Of a stretch of DNA of 30,433 bases, positions 11,760 to 22,170 are shown one piece after another. A program made the position numbers and the translations under genes. Positions within the stretch are counted from its first letter, which is position 1; every line of letters begins with the position of its first letter. This DNA comes from Hamiltosporidium magnivora (lineage: Eukaryota > Microsporidia > Dubosqiidae), in assembly GCA_004325065.1 (NCBI GenBank), contig PITI01000036.1:1-30433 (forward strand), read 5' to 3'. Under the pieces are notes generated by a model, which had not been told where the DNA came from, made no database searches, and saw only the letters and a list, made by a program, of their open reading frames with translations.

Positions 11760-12238
11760 TAAATTACACCTGAAGATGGTCGAAGAATGGGTGTATACTA
11801 CCGATTGACGCTGCGTCTGCTATGTCCAGTTTAAAATAATACGCTGGTAGAAGATATACGTAAGCACTGCAATCAGACTAAGAAAAACGTATACCATTTA
11901 GCATAGAGAATTAAAAATATTTTGGCAATATATATTGACGACATAAAGAAGTGATTCGTTACTAAAGTAACTCCTTCTGAATATATTTAATTTTCGGCTA
12001 AAAAACGAATGTTGAGCCACTCATCTTAAAAAATTCAGGACAACAAGCTTGTGCAATTAAGAGTGAACACCAGGATAAATACTGATGTAAAGATTCTGAA
12101 TATGAGACCTGACATTATTTTAAATCAGAATAAAAAGGAGATATCAATTATAAAGCTGAATTACATTCCAAGATTCAATTTAAATAATTTAAACATAAAA
12201 ACAAAGAAAGTATGAATTTCTAGCTAATGAGTTTGGTC
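11760..12238 (+). pseudogene. Non-LTR retrotransposon polyprotein, C-terminal relic
   Basis: Pieces of the C-terminal region of a non-LTR retrotransposon polyprotein occur in order on the + strand. A zinc-knuckle-like piece comes first (CNQTKKNVYHLA from 11868, followed by a stop where the last Cys is expected), then RHKEVIRY (11939), EPLILK (12014), IQDNKLVQLR (12033), NTDVKILNMRPDIIL (RPDI at 12105) and KYEFLANEFG (12208). This order (C..C...H...C, then RHN/RHD-V, then E-P, then TD-x-I-x-RPDI, then KY-x-x-L) is what I recall for this polymerase family in invertebrate genomes. The pieces need at least three frame changes and contain several stops, so it is an old dead copy. It ends abruptly where the tail of the minus-strand SINE-like copy begins. 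The intact protein would be targeted to primed reverse transcription of element RNA. Confidence 0.78.
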
Positions 12239-12478
12239 TTATCTATTATTCATTCATCCTCGACACTACAGCCTTGCACGTACTTTGGACTCTCTTAGAA
12301 ATGCTGCCCTCCGGTATCTTTCCAGTGGATTCTTTTACTTTTTTAAATTTCTTAAGGAGGTATTTAAAAGAAGGATCTTAGCTCTACTCCCAACCCGAAG
12401 ATTAGTCCCTTTTAGTCGGTTCTTACGGCAAGCAGCGAAAGCTCCAAGCCAATTCTGCATCCGGCAGAGCGAATAAAC
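12238..12478 (-). mobile_element. SINE-like element, minus-strand copy
   Basis: Read on the minus strand, this copy runs from about 12478 to 12238 and aligns with 23866-24112 on the + strand. Shared landmarks in order are TGCCGG, GCAGAATT, CTTGGAG/TTTGGAG, the core CTGCTTG(C/T)CGTAAGAA, CGACTAAAAGGGACT, GTAGAGC, AATCCACTG, a purine-rich block, CTGTA.TG, and an AATA-rich tail. No open frame is shared. The AATA tail on one end and the size near 240 bp suggest a retroposed, non-coding element. It sits where the retrotransposon relic stops, so it was inserted into it or at its 3' end. A 63-codon + frame here (12285-12476) is a shadow. Confidence 0.7.
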
Positions 12479-12926
12479 TAATACGAGTCATGTAATGATA
12501 TCCAGTATATTCGTGTGTAGTTTATATCACACAGATTATATATGAGAGATTTTCGGACCAAAATAAAACATTATTACCATACAACAAGCAGATAACTAAA
12601 GAAGGTGAAAAAGTAATTCAGAGTGTTTATAAAAGGGTTTTGCGTAAATTTATCATGCTTTTGGTTTATTATAACAAAAGAAGGTTCTATTTAAAGGTGT
12701 TGCTTGGTAACGCTGATTTACTCTATATATTCTTTTTTTTCAAGAGCACGTAGAAATGATCAAAATGTTATGATATAGATTCTAGACGATAGAATTCTCT
12801 CTATAATAATTATTAATAGCTGTAAAAAAATGCAAAAAACATATTATATAAGAATTAATACATAAAATAAATTATTATTATAAGTTTTAAAACAATACAA
12901 GTGCATAAAGTACCATTGAACCAAAA
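12479..12926. other. AT-rich stretch before element D
   Basis: Nothing is recognised. The + strand becomes A-rich toward 12.9 kb, as before the other elements of the hairpin + GTGG-box set. Confidence 0.45.
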
Positions 12927-13030
12927 GATAAGGATACTATAAATAAGAGTAACTTTATCATTGCGACAAACGGTGAATCGCAATATAATTTGTACAAAAT
13001 TTAATTAAAAATTATTAAAGTTGTGGTTTT
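12927..13030 (+). repeat. Hairpin + GTGG-box element, copy D
   Basis: GATAAGGATAC (12927-12937) pairs with GTAACTTTATC (12949-12959): eleven positions with one mismatch and one G-U pair, loop 11 nt. After 60 nt comes GTTGTGGTTTT (13020-13030). A second small hairpin, TTGCGA/TCGCAA, lies within the spacer near 12961-12982. From 13.1 kb the + strand is strongly T-rich for more than 2 kb. Confidence 0.6.
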
Positions 13031-15007
13031 CTGTAAAAAAAATATTTATTTGGATTTTAGTATTCTTAATAAAGGTAACCGAATATTCAATTAAAATAAA
13101 AAAAAATTAAGTTATAGATGTTATAAAAGTTGTATTAAATAAAAAAAATGTAGTAATGAAATTTTTTAGGTATTCTTTTATTATTAAGAGTATTTTTTTA
13201 GCAAATTTACTTAATATAATACGAAACCAATCATTCGAAATTTTTATAATAAATTTTAGATGCATTATTTTCTTTTATTTGTTAAAATTTACGTTAAATA
13301 ACCGAGTATTTCATCGTTAGTCTATGTTTTCTGTCTAGGGTAATGAAATCGAGTATTGTATTATTTATTGGATTTTCTTACTACTCTCTATAAAACATCG
13401 TTCTAGAAATGATTTTTAATGAACCCAAAGTTCGAAATAAAAGAAATAAACTGTATATTGGTACATTTTTTCGATTATTCTTTATTGATAGTGCTATCGA
13501 AGTTCTAATACATATTTAACATACCTATGGCACTCCAAGGCCTATTTTCACTAAAACTTTATTCTAACTTTAGCAAGATTTTCAGTTTTCTCTTATCTTC
13601 CTGCCTAAGATTTTACGCTTTATTTTATATTTATGGATTCTTCTTTAATTATTGTTTTAAATAATTCAACTGTAGTCTTTAGTCTAAAAATCGGATTCTT
13701 TGATAAATTTAACACTTTTATCAGAACTTGTTTTTGAATTTTTTATAATATCATAGGCCAAATTAATGGCATTTGAGAATTAAAATTTGTCCGAAAAAAT
13801 CTTTGTACAGATTTGGTTTAAATTCGTTAGAAAAATATTAAATTGGTAGTTTAAAATCTTAAAAGAAATAATTACGGCCCTTTCCTTTAAAGAATAAATT
13901 CATTTAATTTATATAAAATATAGAATTATCATCTCAATAAAAATGAGCTGATTATGCAGGCATATAGAAATCAGAGTTTTAGACCACATAATTAAAAATT
14001 AGTTTGTATATCTCTTATTTAAATTTTACTTAAGAATAAATATTATTGAAGCAATGCATATATAAATAGAAGCTGGATAAAATGCAAAAGTACATAATCG
14101 TGTCAATGCAAAAATAAATCGATATCCGAATAGAAATGATGTGGCTAATACTTTGAAATCTACAATAAATATAATAACGTCATGGTTGTTGTTTAAAGAA
14201 TATTACTTTTAAAAATTGGTATAATTAAAGAGATTCGAGTTTTTTTTTGGAATATTATTTTTAGCTTTTTTAAATAATTACTATAAGCATATTAATCCTA
14301 CGGCACTTTGGTTTTGGAAATCGGTTTTGGTCTCGAAACAATCATTTATTTCTTTCCACATTGTACAAAAATTTTAATTATCCACTAAACACATTTTTAT
14401 TCTATTGCTTTTAACGATACTACCAACCATATTTTTAAAAGTAATTCTCTGTTTCTTTTATCTTAAGAAATAGCTCAAAATTTTTCTAGGATTGTTCTTG
14501 GCTAAGATTATTTCAAAATATTCTATGCACTTAAACTAAGAAAGTGTTTTACTTGGAAAAATCGATTATTTGTTATATCATACATTTTTTTGTCGTATGT
14601 TCCCCCTTTATTTTTTAATAGTTGCCTAAGTCTTTATAAGCATTTTCTTGACCTTGTCTAAAAAAAATATAAGTCATTATCGAGACTAACTAATATTTCG
14701 AAAGTTTAAATAATAATGTGGCATAAACAATAGAAAAATCTCGGTTTCTGTTACAAATGTTGGATTTCCTTGAATAGGCGACAAATGAATTATTGTTCTT
14801 GTTTTATTGAGCATATTTTTTTGAGCCTAAGTACATCCCAAATCATTCTCTTCTAAAGCGGTTTAGCTTTTATTCTTATTTATTATAATAAATACGTATC
14901 ATATATTATGCATGTTTTCCAATATGGCCTTAGTAATCTACGCTACGATGTGTTTGTCTCATTTATAATAGCTTGTTACACAGTCTTTCGAAGCGGCACG
15001 GAACGTA
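13031..15007. other. T-rich block, left half
   Basis: The + strand is rich in T for almost 2 kb. I recognise no gene on either strand. The same character resumes at about 18.66 kb after the transposon cassette, suggesting one block split by insertion. Confidence 0.5.
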
Positions 15008-15068
15008 TTAAAGAGGCATTTTGATATTGGTTTTTTAAACCATGAGAAATACGAAAAAGCCTCTTTAA
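15008..15068. repeat. Nested inverted repeat
   Basis: TTAAAGAGGC (15008-15017) and GCCTCTTTAA (15059-15068) are perfect 10-bp reverse complements. Between them lies a second perfect stem, TGGTTT/AAACCA, with a 3-nt loop (near 15028-15042). The two could form a stacked or branched hairpin. It lies about 350 bp before the transposon cassette and might be a relic of an element end. Confidence 0.7.
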
Positions 15069-15318
15069 AAAGCTTAAACCAAACCGAAATTATGATTATG
15101 GTTTTTTTTACCAAAATACAAATATGAATGGCAACAATAAAGTAAAAAAGTATTTATAGGTGATTTAGTCGCCAACCCTACGATCACTACGCATATATAG
15201 AGTCATGCTTATGCTAACTAGTATGTGTATTAGCAAAAAAATGTTGATTATTACAATATATGTGGACATCTTCTATCTTTCTCTCTGTGTAAGTTTATCA
15301 TTAGACCTCTTAAGCCGT

Positions 15319-15346
15319 TAGCCGTAAAAGCTCTTTTAGGCGGCTA
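15319..15346. repeat. GC-rich imperfect hairpin
   Basis: TAGCCG (15319-15324) pairs with CGGCTA (15341-15346), and the inner bases include AAAAG/CTTTT. The outer stem is the most GC-rich short palindrome in its neighbourhood. It sits about 60 bp before the T-rich block changes to the A-rich cassette. Degenerate runs of TTTTTTACA-like units follow at 15365-15394. Confidence 0.6.
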
Positions 15347-15779
15347 CATTTTCGCATTTAGAATATTTTTTTTACATTTTTTTACATTTTTCTACGAAGT
15401 TATGAAATTATTTCGATCAGAAACTTTAGCCAAAGGGAATATTCATACTATAAACAAAATAATCTTCGCAAAAATTGGAAATAATACTTCGATAATTTTA
15501 TATTTTATTTTTAAATGCTATAATAGCTATAAGAAATTCTACTATGTCAGAAAAGCAAATAGATCAATAATCCACATTAAGTCACTTTTACAGCGGTAAA
15601 GGATGCCCCACAACATTCTCAATGCATTCTATGTTTAAATATATTTTCGAAAAGCAATCACAGACTACTAAAGCTTTTAGAGCCTCTTACCAATCTACAT
15701 AGTGGTAAAGGTACAAATAAAATGAACAGCTTGAACTCAAAAATGACTCGATTTGATAATCTTTATACAATCTACAAAA

Positions 15780-17232
15780 TTATACGAGTAAACAATTCAG
15801 AAGCCTTTGCATTTGTGTTTTTACGAGAATATCCATGCTGGAAAAAAAACCTTATGCAATCACCAAGGAAATTATAAAACTTGTTATCAATAATAGCTAA
15901 ACCATTATTAAATACTGAAGCACATTATATTTTATCGAATAATTTTAGAAAGCTAAGATTCTTCGCGAATTAACTCTTGGGAAGATATTTTACTTTACAT
16001 AATTAAAGACATAAGACCACGCTCACTAAGAATAAGTATATAGTTAAATGGGTCAACCGATGTCTATAATTGCAGCAATCTGCTGGTATTTTTGCGATTA
16101 TAAACGAAAAAATGGAGTAATTTCTATTTTGTGGGCTGTAGGAGTAAATTGAGAGAAATATACTTTTCTGATCACCCATTTTTTGTTAGAAAATTTATTA
16201 TCACTAAATGTGATGAGCTAAATATGCGCTACTAGGCTCCAACCATGTCAAGCAGAAAGTCTAGATTTTTTTTCACGCTAAAAGGGGTAATCTCTAAAGA
16301 TAGAAATAACGGATTGTATGCTACAGTGTCGTTCACTTGCATATAAAACATTGTATATATCATCTAATTATGCAATAGCATAGTTGAAATATTATCAGAC
16401 GAGTTTTAATAATCGTTTTTTGTTTCTCTGTGGCCAAATGGTTCTGTTCATATATTGCTACTATATCATAGAGAGATACGATGGTATTTTAAAGGTGCAT
16501 GTTTAGAAAGGCTTAAAAAATGCGGGAATAAATTATTACAGTATTGGATAGTAAAAACTCATGTTTGTCAACAGATTTTTCAATTTTAAACACCATGCTC
16601 AGACTAGTTCATTAGCAGATCCATACCACTTATTGAACAAGGATATAATCTAGAGAGGTGGTACAACTATAATAAATGTTGAATAAAAACCATCTTCATT
16701 TTTTACAGCTTGAAGTTTTTGTACATCGAGTTGAAATTGCAAATTCTAAACTTCTCTAGTTTGATTTAAGCATTGTAGAAAATGTAAAAAAAAGCAATTA
16801 TACCCCACATTTCAATGCATTTGAAATTCTTAAAGAATCATTCACAGAAATCTTTTAAGGGAAATATTATCAAAACTCAAAACCGGATACATTAGACTTA
16901 TGATAACACAAATTCGATGGGTGCTAGTGATTAAAAAAAGAAGTTATTTGGAAATGCAGGACAGTAGACAATTAACCAATTTGACGATTTGAATCAAAAC
17001 AATTCTCGTATACATAGTTAGATGATTATCTACTGTTTAAAAAAGGTATTACACTTTCTTCTATGTTTATAACTACTTACCCGTGTGCAAAATGTTTTCA
17101 TCACTTTTGCGCTTTAACACCAAAGCGAAAATAGCATGAAAGCAAGTTATGACTTACGCAAGTTTCATTTAAAAAAATTGCCTCGCTTCACAAATATTAT
17201 AATAAACAAGCAACGCTGTCTAGTTACAAAAT
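15780..17232 (+). pseudogene. hAT-family transposase (SCAND3/ZBED5-like), degenerate
   Basis: Landmarks of the hAT transposase group annotated in animals as SCAND3-, ZBED5- or FAM200-like occur in the correct order: KPYAITKEIIKLVI (15847), STDVYNCSNLLVFLRL (16053, where the family has DESTDV-x-x-x-x-QLLVF-x-R), SFNNRFLFLCGQM (16402), LLYHREIRWYFKG (16458; family LL-H-T-E-V-R-W-L-S-R-G), TPHFNAFEILKESF (16802), FITTYPCAKCF (17065; hAT dimerisation region, family TY-x-CE-x-x-FS) and DLRKFHLKKIASLHKYYNKQ (17151). They need several frame changes and carry many stops, and the DES aspartate before STDV is lost. The longest clean stretch is 43 codons from 16458. A zinc-finger BED domain may lie before 15780 (a Cys/His-bearing stretch near 15510-15580) but is not certain. 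An intact protein would cut and paste a hAT transposon. No terminal inverted repeats or 8-bp target duplication were identified. Confidence 0.87.
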
Positions 17233-17289
17233 AATATAATTTTTTACGAAGTTGATATATTTAAATATGTAACGGATAATTTAAACTTG

Positions 17290-17826
17290 TGAAATTTTGT
17301 ATAAAGCCCAAAGCGAATGTGTGATTTGATAAATTTTTATTTTGTTCAAAAAAATCAGACATTTTCAAACTAGGGAGCTTTCAACAAAAAATCTTAACAA
17401 ACAAGCTGAAAAAATACCTAAACTCTTATTTAATATACTCTGCCGCTCAAAATGTGGAATGCTGGGAGTTTGAGCCAATGATGTCGACAGAGGTTGCACT
17501 GATGCAAGAATTATTATGAAATTTGTTCTTAGTATATCAGAGGCCAATCTCATGTATTTTCAAACCAAGCATAGAATCATGAATCAAGTTTATGTGCAGA
17601 ACCAATCTAAAATCTGTAATCCAACCGTTTTTTGCATTAAAAGAATTCCAAAGATCGAAATTTCATTAGGGAATGTGCAATAATGCCTTTCAAGACCAAG
17701 TGTCAAGGTTATAATCGATGTGACGGCAAACTTGGATGCAAATCTGACATATGCAAGTGCTGTAAAGAGAAAAAGCATTGTTACTCGAAATGTCGCGAAA
17801 AAAGAAACTGCTCTAATCAATATAAA
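17290..17826 (+). pseudogene. KRBA2-like/Ginger-type integrase, C-terminal relic with Cys cluster
   Basis: One + frame from 17372 to 17681 has a single internal stop in about 103 codons. It reads RELSTKNLNKQAEKIPKLLF, then after the stop NDVDRGCTDARIIMKFVLSI, then a YVQNQ piece and IPKIEISLG. I recall this order in the C-terminal half of KRBA2-like integrases (R-x-A-x-x-x-L-x-x-QA, VP-x-VDR, A-x-N-I-x-V, Y-x-R-x-QF, P-x-VEVSLR). A frame change follows, and 17683-17826 encodes GYNRCDG, CKSDICKCCKE and CYSKCREKRNCSNQ, matching the Cys-rich tail of that family (C-x-C...C-x-C-K...CNS-x-CH...C-x-N). A possible FG-x-KPK piece near 17290-17320 may extend it toward the hAT relic. The DDE catalytic core is absent. 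It is less decayed than the hAT relic. Confidence 0.88.
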
Positions 17827-17919
17827 CACTTGGATTTGACATATTTTATTAATGTACATGTTTTTTTGGTTAAGTACTTTCTTAGAATTTTTTACATTAG
17901 TAATATTTTCTCTTATTTT

Positions 17920-18662
17920 TATATGTTATAAAATAGTGAAGTGAGATAACCACATAGAAAATTTTCTGCTTGAAAATGAGTGTGTGGACTGGTGTGAGCT
18001 CATATTTTGAATTTTCGGTGAAAAATCAACCACACTACATCTTCGGTTGTTCTATGGGAGTTTGTATGAGGAGAAGAGGTCTACGAAATGGCGAAACTAC
18101 CCACAAATTTATTTGTATTTTTTATATGAACCAGATTGCAGACTGCAGATGAACATGTAGATAATTGCCATGTAAAAGCACGGAAACCTAGCTTTGCTCA
18201 CTCGCGTTTGAATACTTGGCGCCCAGGAGATATAAAAATTAAACACATTAAAGGCCGGGAGAGCTAAGTACCGGATTTTACCTGTGGGATGACATTGCAC
18301 TGTCTAGGTGGACCCATGTAAATCTCTAAAATATATCTTAGCTAGAAATTTATTGGGTTCAGAAAGTGTAGAGTATGTGGGAATACTGAATAGTTTCGTG
18401 GGTCCAGAAGGTTGCTTCGACCACACCCCATGCAACTGACATTAACGAACTCCGGGCAACCACCTCGCCTATTAATTAGGTTTTACATACCTGGTAGATG
18501 AAAGGCTTCGGAACGTAGGTATCGCAGGGGTTACCGATGGAGTGTTGGAGTAGCAGTCATTTATCTTAAACCTAGAACTGCGTAATGTCATGAAAATAAA
18601 TATAACACTTGCCATTGTTTAAAAAGAAGTTATATTTTTAAATAAATTGGAACGATTATGTT
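17920..18662 (+). repeat. Dispersed ~700-bp repeat, copy 2
   Basis: This is the second near-complete copy of the repeat at 3660-4410, in the same orientation and starting about 100 bp after the integrase Cys cluster. Conserved landmarks are AACCACA near the start, CATCTTCGGTTG, GGCGCCCAGGAGATATAAAAA, the 22- and 27-base exact blocks (18293-18314 and 18349-18375), CTATTAATTAGG, GGTAGATGAAAGGCTT and ATATAACACTTGCCA. Most differences are substitutions and small indels. Open frames on either strand (for example 17970-18152 and 18109-18300) are not preserved in copy 1. It may be a non-autonomous element or the 3' non-coding end of a larger one; copy 1 has no integrase relic in front of it. Confidence 0.85.
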
Positions 18663-21104
18663 AAAAAAAAAATCTCAAATTGCCCGTAACATGTACTTTT
18701 TTTTTAAATAACAACAATTTTCAACAAATATTAACACTTTTTTATTATGCTGTGAGAACGATTTTCTCATAAAAGTGAATTTCAATCACTTAAAAGATTA
18801 AAAATTACTTTTATAATCCAAAATATAATATACTCATGTTTTCTTTCGCGTATAATCCGAATGTTTGCGTGTGCTACTTTTACACTATTTTGACATAATA
18901 TTGTGCCTTATGTGTTTTTTCTTGCATTTCGAACTACTGTTTTTAAAACGTTTTCTTTTACTTACACTTTTAGATAATGTAAAGGCCATGATAAGTTGTA
19001 TTTGTAAGAAATACCTTATTCCCTAGATATTAGTATTCTAATGAATAAAACAATATATTTGTTTTACATTTAAGATAATTGTAAAATAGATAAAGTTCGG
19101 TTGATTGAATTTTTTTACTCGCTGAGAATAAAAGAACTAAACTTTTATGTAATAACCTATTCGGGACGCGAGACACTTTGGTTAATTGTTTTCATTTGTT
19201 TATTTAGGAACTTAACCGATATTTAGAGTAAAAATTTATTCTTCACACTTAATTTTTTTGCTTAGAATTATCTCATTAAGAAAAGCGTATCGAACATTTA
19301 AAATTATTTTTGTTATATGGTCAAATTATTGTGATATAAATTTTTCTATGCTTAACAAATGTCGGATAAATAATTTATCTATTTCCTTGAGCTTTTTTTT
19401 ATGAATTAAAACAAATGTCTCATGAATCCTTCTTATTTTATTACGCCTTGGGTTCTATATGTTTATCTAGCTCACAAATGTTTAATATGACTTCGAAACT
19501 TACTCAAAAATAATTGTTTCAATTTACTTTATCATATCGGTTTTCTTCTTTTATGCTTATTTTATTCGAAATCTGTTTTTTTATAGTTAGATTAAATTAA
19601 ACTAACAATAGATGTGACTTTACGCACTTTGCAGTTGTTTTGGGCCTTATAATGGCTTTAAACTGAGTATTCAAATAGAATTACTTAATTATAACATGTT
19701 TTTTTAATAGGAGCCATGAATATACTCACCACTTTACAGATACATATTTTAAGAATTTTAGGGCATTTTTGACAGGAATAAGCACTTTCCATGTACATTA
19801 CAAACGTATCTATAGATTTTATAGACATAATATGAAATAATATACCATAGTGACGGTTAAAATTATCATTAATCATTTACTATATTTTTATTTTGAAAAT
19901 TAATTCAGCTTCAATCGATTGCTAGTTGTTGTCGTTATGAATTCATATTTCAAAAGATGACATAAGAAACGTACTGTCTAAGAAGGTTGAATTTTTTCAT
20001 CGCGTATGCAGCAAAAAAATTCGCAATCTGGAGACTGAAATGAACCACGCTTATGTTTTACGAGTTGGCGGTGTCGTAGATTTGTATAAGTTTGGTTTTT
20101 TAACAGTTTCTTGAAGTATGCCTTGCTTTTAAAGATCCTTTAATATCTAATTTTTAAATTTAGTTCATATATCGGCCTAAAACTTATTTTTTGATTTGTT
20201 TATATGAAAAAAAATGTTTCATCTCGGCCTTTTCTCACAAACTTCATTGACCCCTGGCATCTCTTCTGTTCTTCTTAATTTTAGACTTAAAACATTACAT
20301 GCTGTTTTGATCCTTCTATAATATATACTCACATGAATTAATACGGCATTGAATTTACAATCCCGAGAAAAGATTCTTATGTCATTTTGACTAGTCTCAT
20401 CGTCTTTGTCTTAGTTCAAGTTTCGACTTTATCATTGGTTGATTTATCGTTTTACACAAACTGGAACCACTTTATTTCTGTAGCTCTTCTGCTTATCAGC
20501 TTTCTTTCCTCTTAGGTAGCCCTTATGTTTTGCATATAATTCGAGAAAATATATTTTACAAGTAAATCTTAATTGAGAAGTTTTTCTTAAAATTTTATTT
20601 ATAAGGGGTGTATATGATATTTATTAGAGCTTTCTGAATGCTGATATAAATCTTTGCTTTATAGGTTTAATCCCAGAATTTTTTTTGTTAGAAATAATCG
20701 AAGATACACACATGCGCTAAAAGACCAAACTTATAGATTTCATTATTTTATAGGGTGGGAAATTTCATATTCGAGTGCATTCATTAAAATACAGGCAGAC
20801 TAGATAAAAAAACCCCGTAGTATTATTTAAAAGCACTATATGCACCATCCATCGTTTATTGTTAGGCATTTAATACACTAAAACGTGTTTTACGACAAAC
20901 TCGGTACATATTTTTATAAAATAAGAGAAAAGCGAGCTATAAACGATTTAATGCTAGTAAATTCAATTTTTCGCATTAAATATATTATTTCACTGTCTAG
21001 TTGGATTATTCGACTTTTTTAGTTAATATGAAGCATCTGGTCATAATTATACTCGCTTTTAAAATATTTCAGATGACTATGTTTTGGACTTTTTTTGCCG
21101 AAGG

Positions 21105-21305
21105 CTATACTTGAAGCCAGCGTCTCAATATAACACAAATATTTCGAATTTCTTTGCGAGTCGCGAAAAACTTTGGTTCGCGGTCAATTCTTTAAGCTTT
21201 AACAAGAATAATATTTCCATTTTTGCATATGGCACCACATAAAATCGCCGGTTCAACCTTCTGAAGCCAACTGTGATATACAAAAGAAGGTTTTTCATCC
21301 AACCT
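21105..21305 (-). pseudogene. Possible coding relic, family unknown
   Basis: On the minus strand, 67 codons from 21305 down to 21105 contain one internal stop, where about six would be expected at this base composition. The residues are mixed (for example EKPSFVYHSWLQKVEPAIL and later EPKFFATRKEIRNICVILRR) rather than the Lys/Asn or Phe/Ile monotony of chance frames here. No start, neighbouring exon or known family could be seen. It may belong to a decayed minus-strand gene occupying the T-rich block. Confidence 0.3.
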
Positions 21306-21499
21306 TTTTTTAATGTTCTCCTTAAAAATAACCTACTTAATATCCTAACTTGCTACGATTTGTCTCGATTTTTTCTGTTTACACAAGAAAGTTACTTCAT
21401 ATATTAAACAGTCGCCTTAAGTTCAGCAATTCGAGTATACCAAAGAGTATTTTGTGAAAATTGCGTGTTATATCCGAAAATTTCTCACCGTATTTGACG

Positions 21500-21535
21500 T
21501 TTTAACTATTTTAACTATTTTAACAATTTTAAAAC
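21500..21535 (+). repeat. Short tandem repeat, 9-bp unit
   Basis: Four units of TTTTAACTA type follow one another, the last two altered (TTTTAACAA and TTTTAAAAC). It is a simple microsatellite-like run. Confidence 0.7.
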
Positions 21536-21949
21536 ACTAAGGATTTTATTTGCGCTTAGTTTTATTGACGATAAACTTAGCAGAAACCGCAGCTTTCGAG
21601 TCCAAACTTGACCTTGAAAATTTTTCTTAAAATTGCAAACAGTTCAAAAGACTGGGCTTTTTTCTTTACTTTACAATGCAGTACAATGCTTCGGTATAAT
21701 ATCTCAGAAGGATATAAATTATTAGCAGAGATAACAGTGAAAGAGCACGCACATAAAAACCTACGCAGAGCAAAAACGCGAAATTAAAGCACAATGATGC
21801 AAGATATATTTATTATTCTTGAATATATCTCTAATGTAAAGTCTATTCTTATCTGTTCGAAAATAGAAAGTTAAATTTTATTCTAAGATGTAAATAAAAT
21901 CATAGGACCTTCAATTCGGCGTTGACATCATACAAAGTTTAGCCTTATA

Positions 21950-21971
21950 TTTTTTATATTAATATAAAAAA
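21950..21971. repeat. 22-bp perfect AT palindrome
   Basis: TTTTTTATATT is followed immediately by its reverse complement AATATAAAAAA. Short AAAGTT and AACTTT pieces flank it in inverted order. AT palindromes are common in such DNA, so the weight is low. Confidence 0.6.
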
Positions 21972-22170
21972 CTTTAAATTTATGACTAGCGTTCTGCTTA
22001 TTCACAATAGCGGTTTGTTCTTCAATAAAATTTTGTTGCTCAATTTGAAAAATACGTCTTTTTGAAGTGGTTTTTTTAATTTTTTTGCCGATTAAAAAAT
22101 TCTACTGATTTTTTTACTATTTTTTTGTCATCTTTAAATCTTAAATGGAATAAGAGTTTGTATTTTTGCA

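Larger units (their letters stand above)
18663..22170. other. T-rich block, right half
   Basis: The + strand is T-rich for about 3.5 kb. Minus-strand frames are therefore A-rich, and a few are unexpectedly open (see 21105-21305). No family is recognised. Two small repeats inside it are listed separately. Confidence 0.5.

Noticed and set aside
12285..12476. 63-codon plus-strand frame that at first seemed to extend the retrotransposon C-terminus
   Set aside because: The same DNA aligns on the minus strand with the SINE-like element at 23866-24112, which explains its composition and openness.
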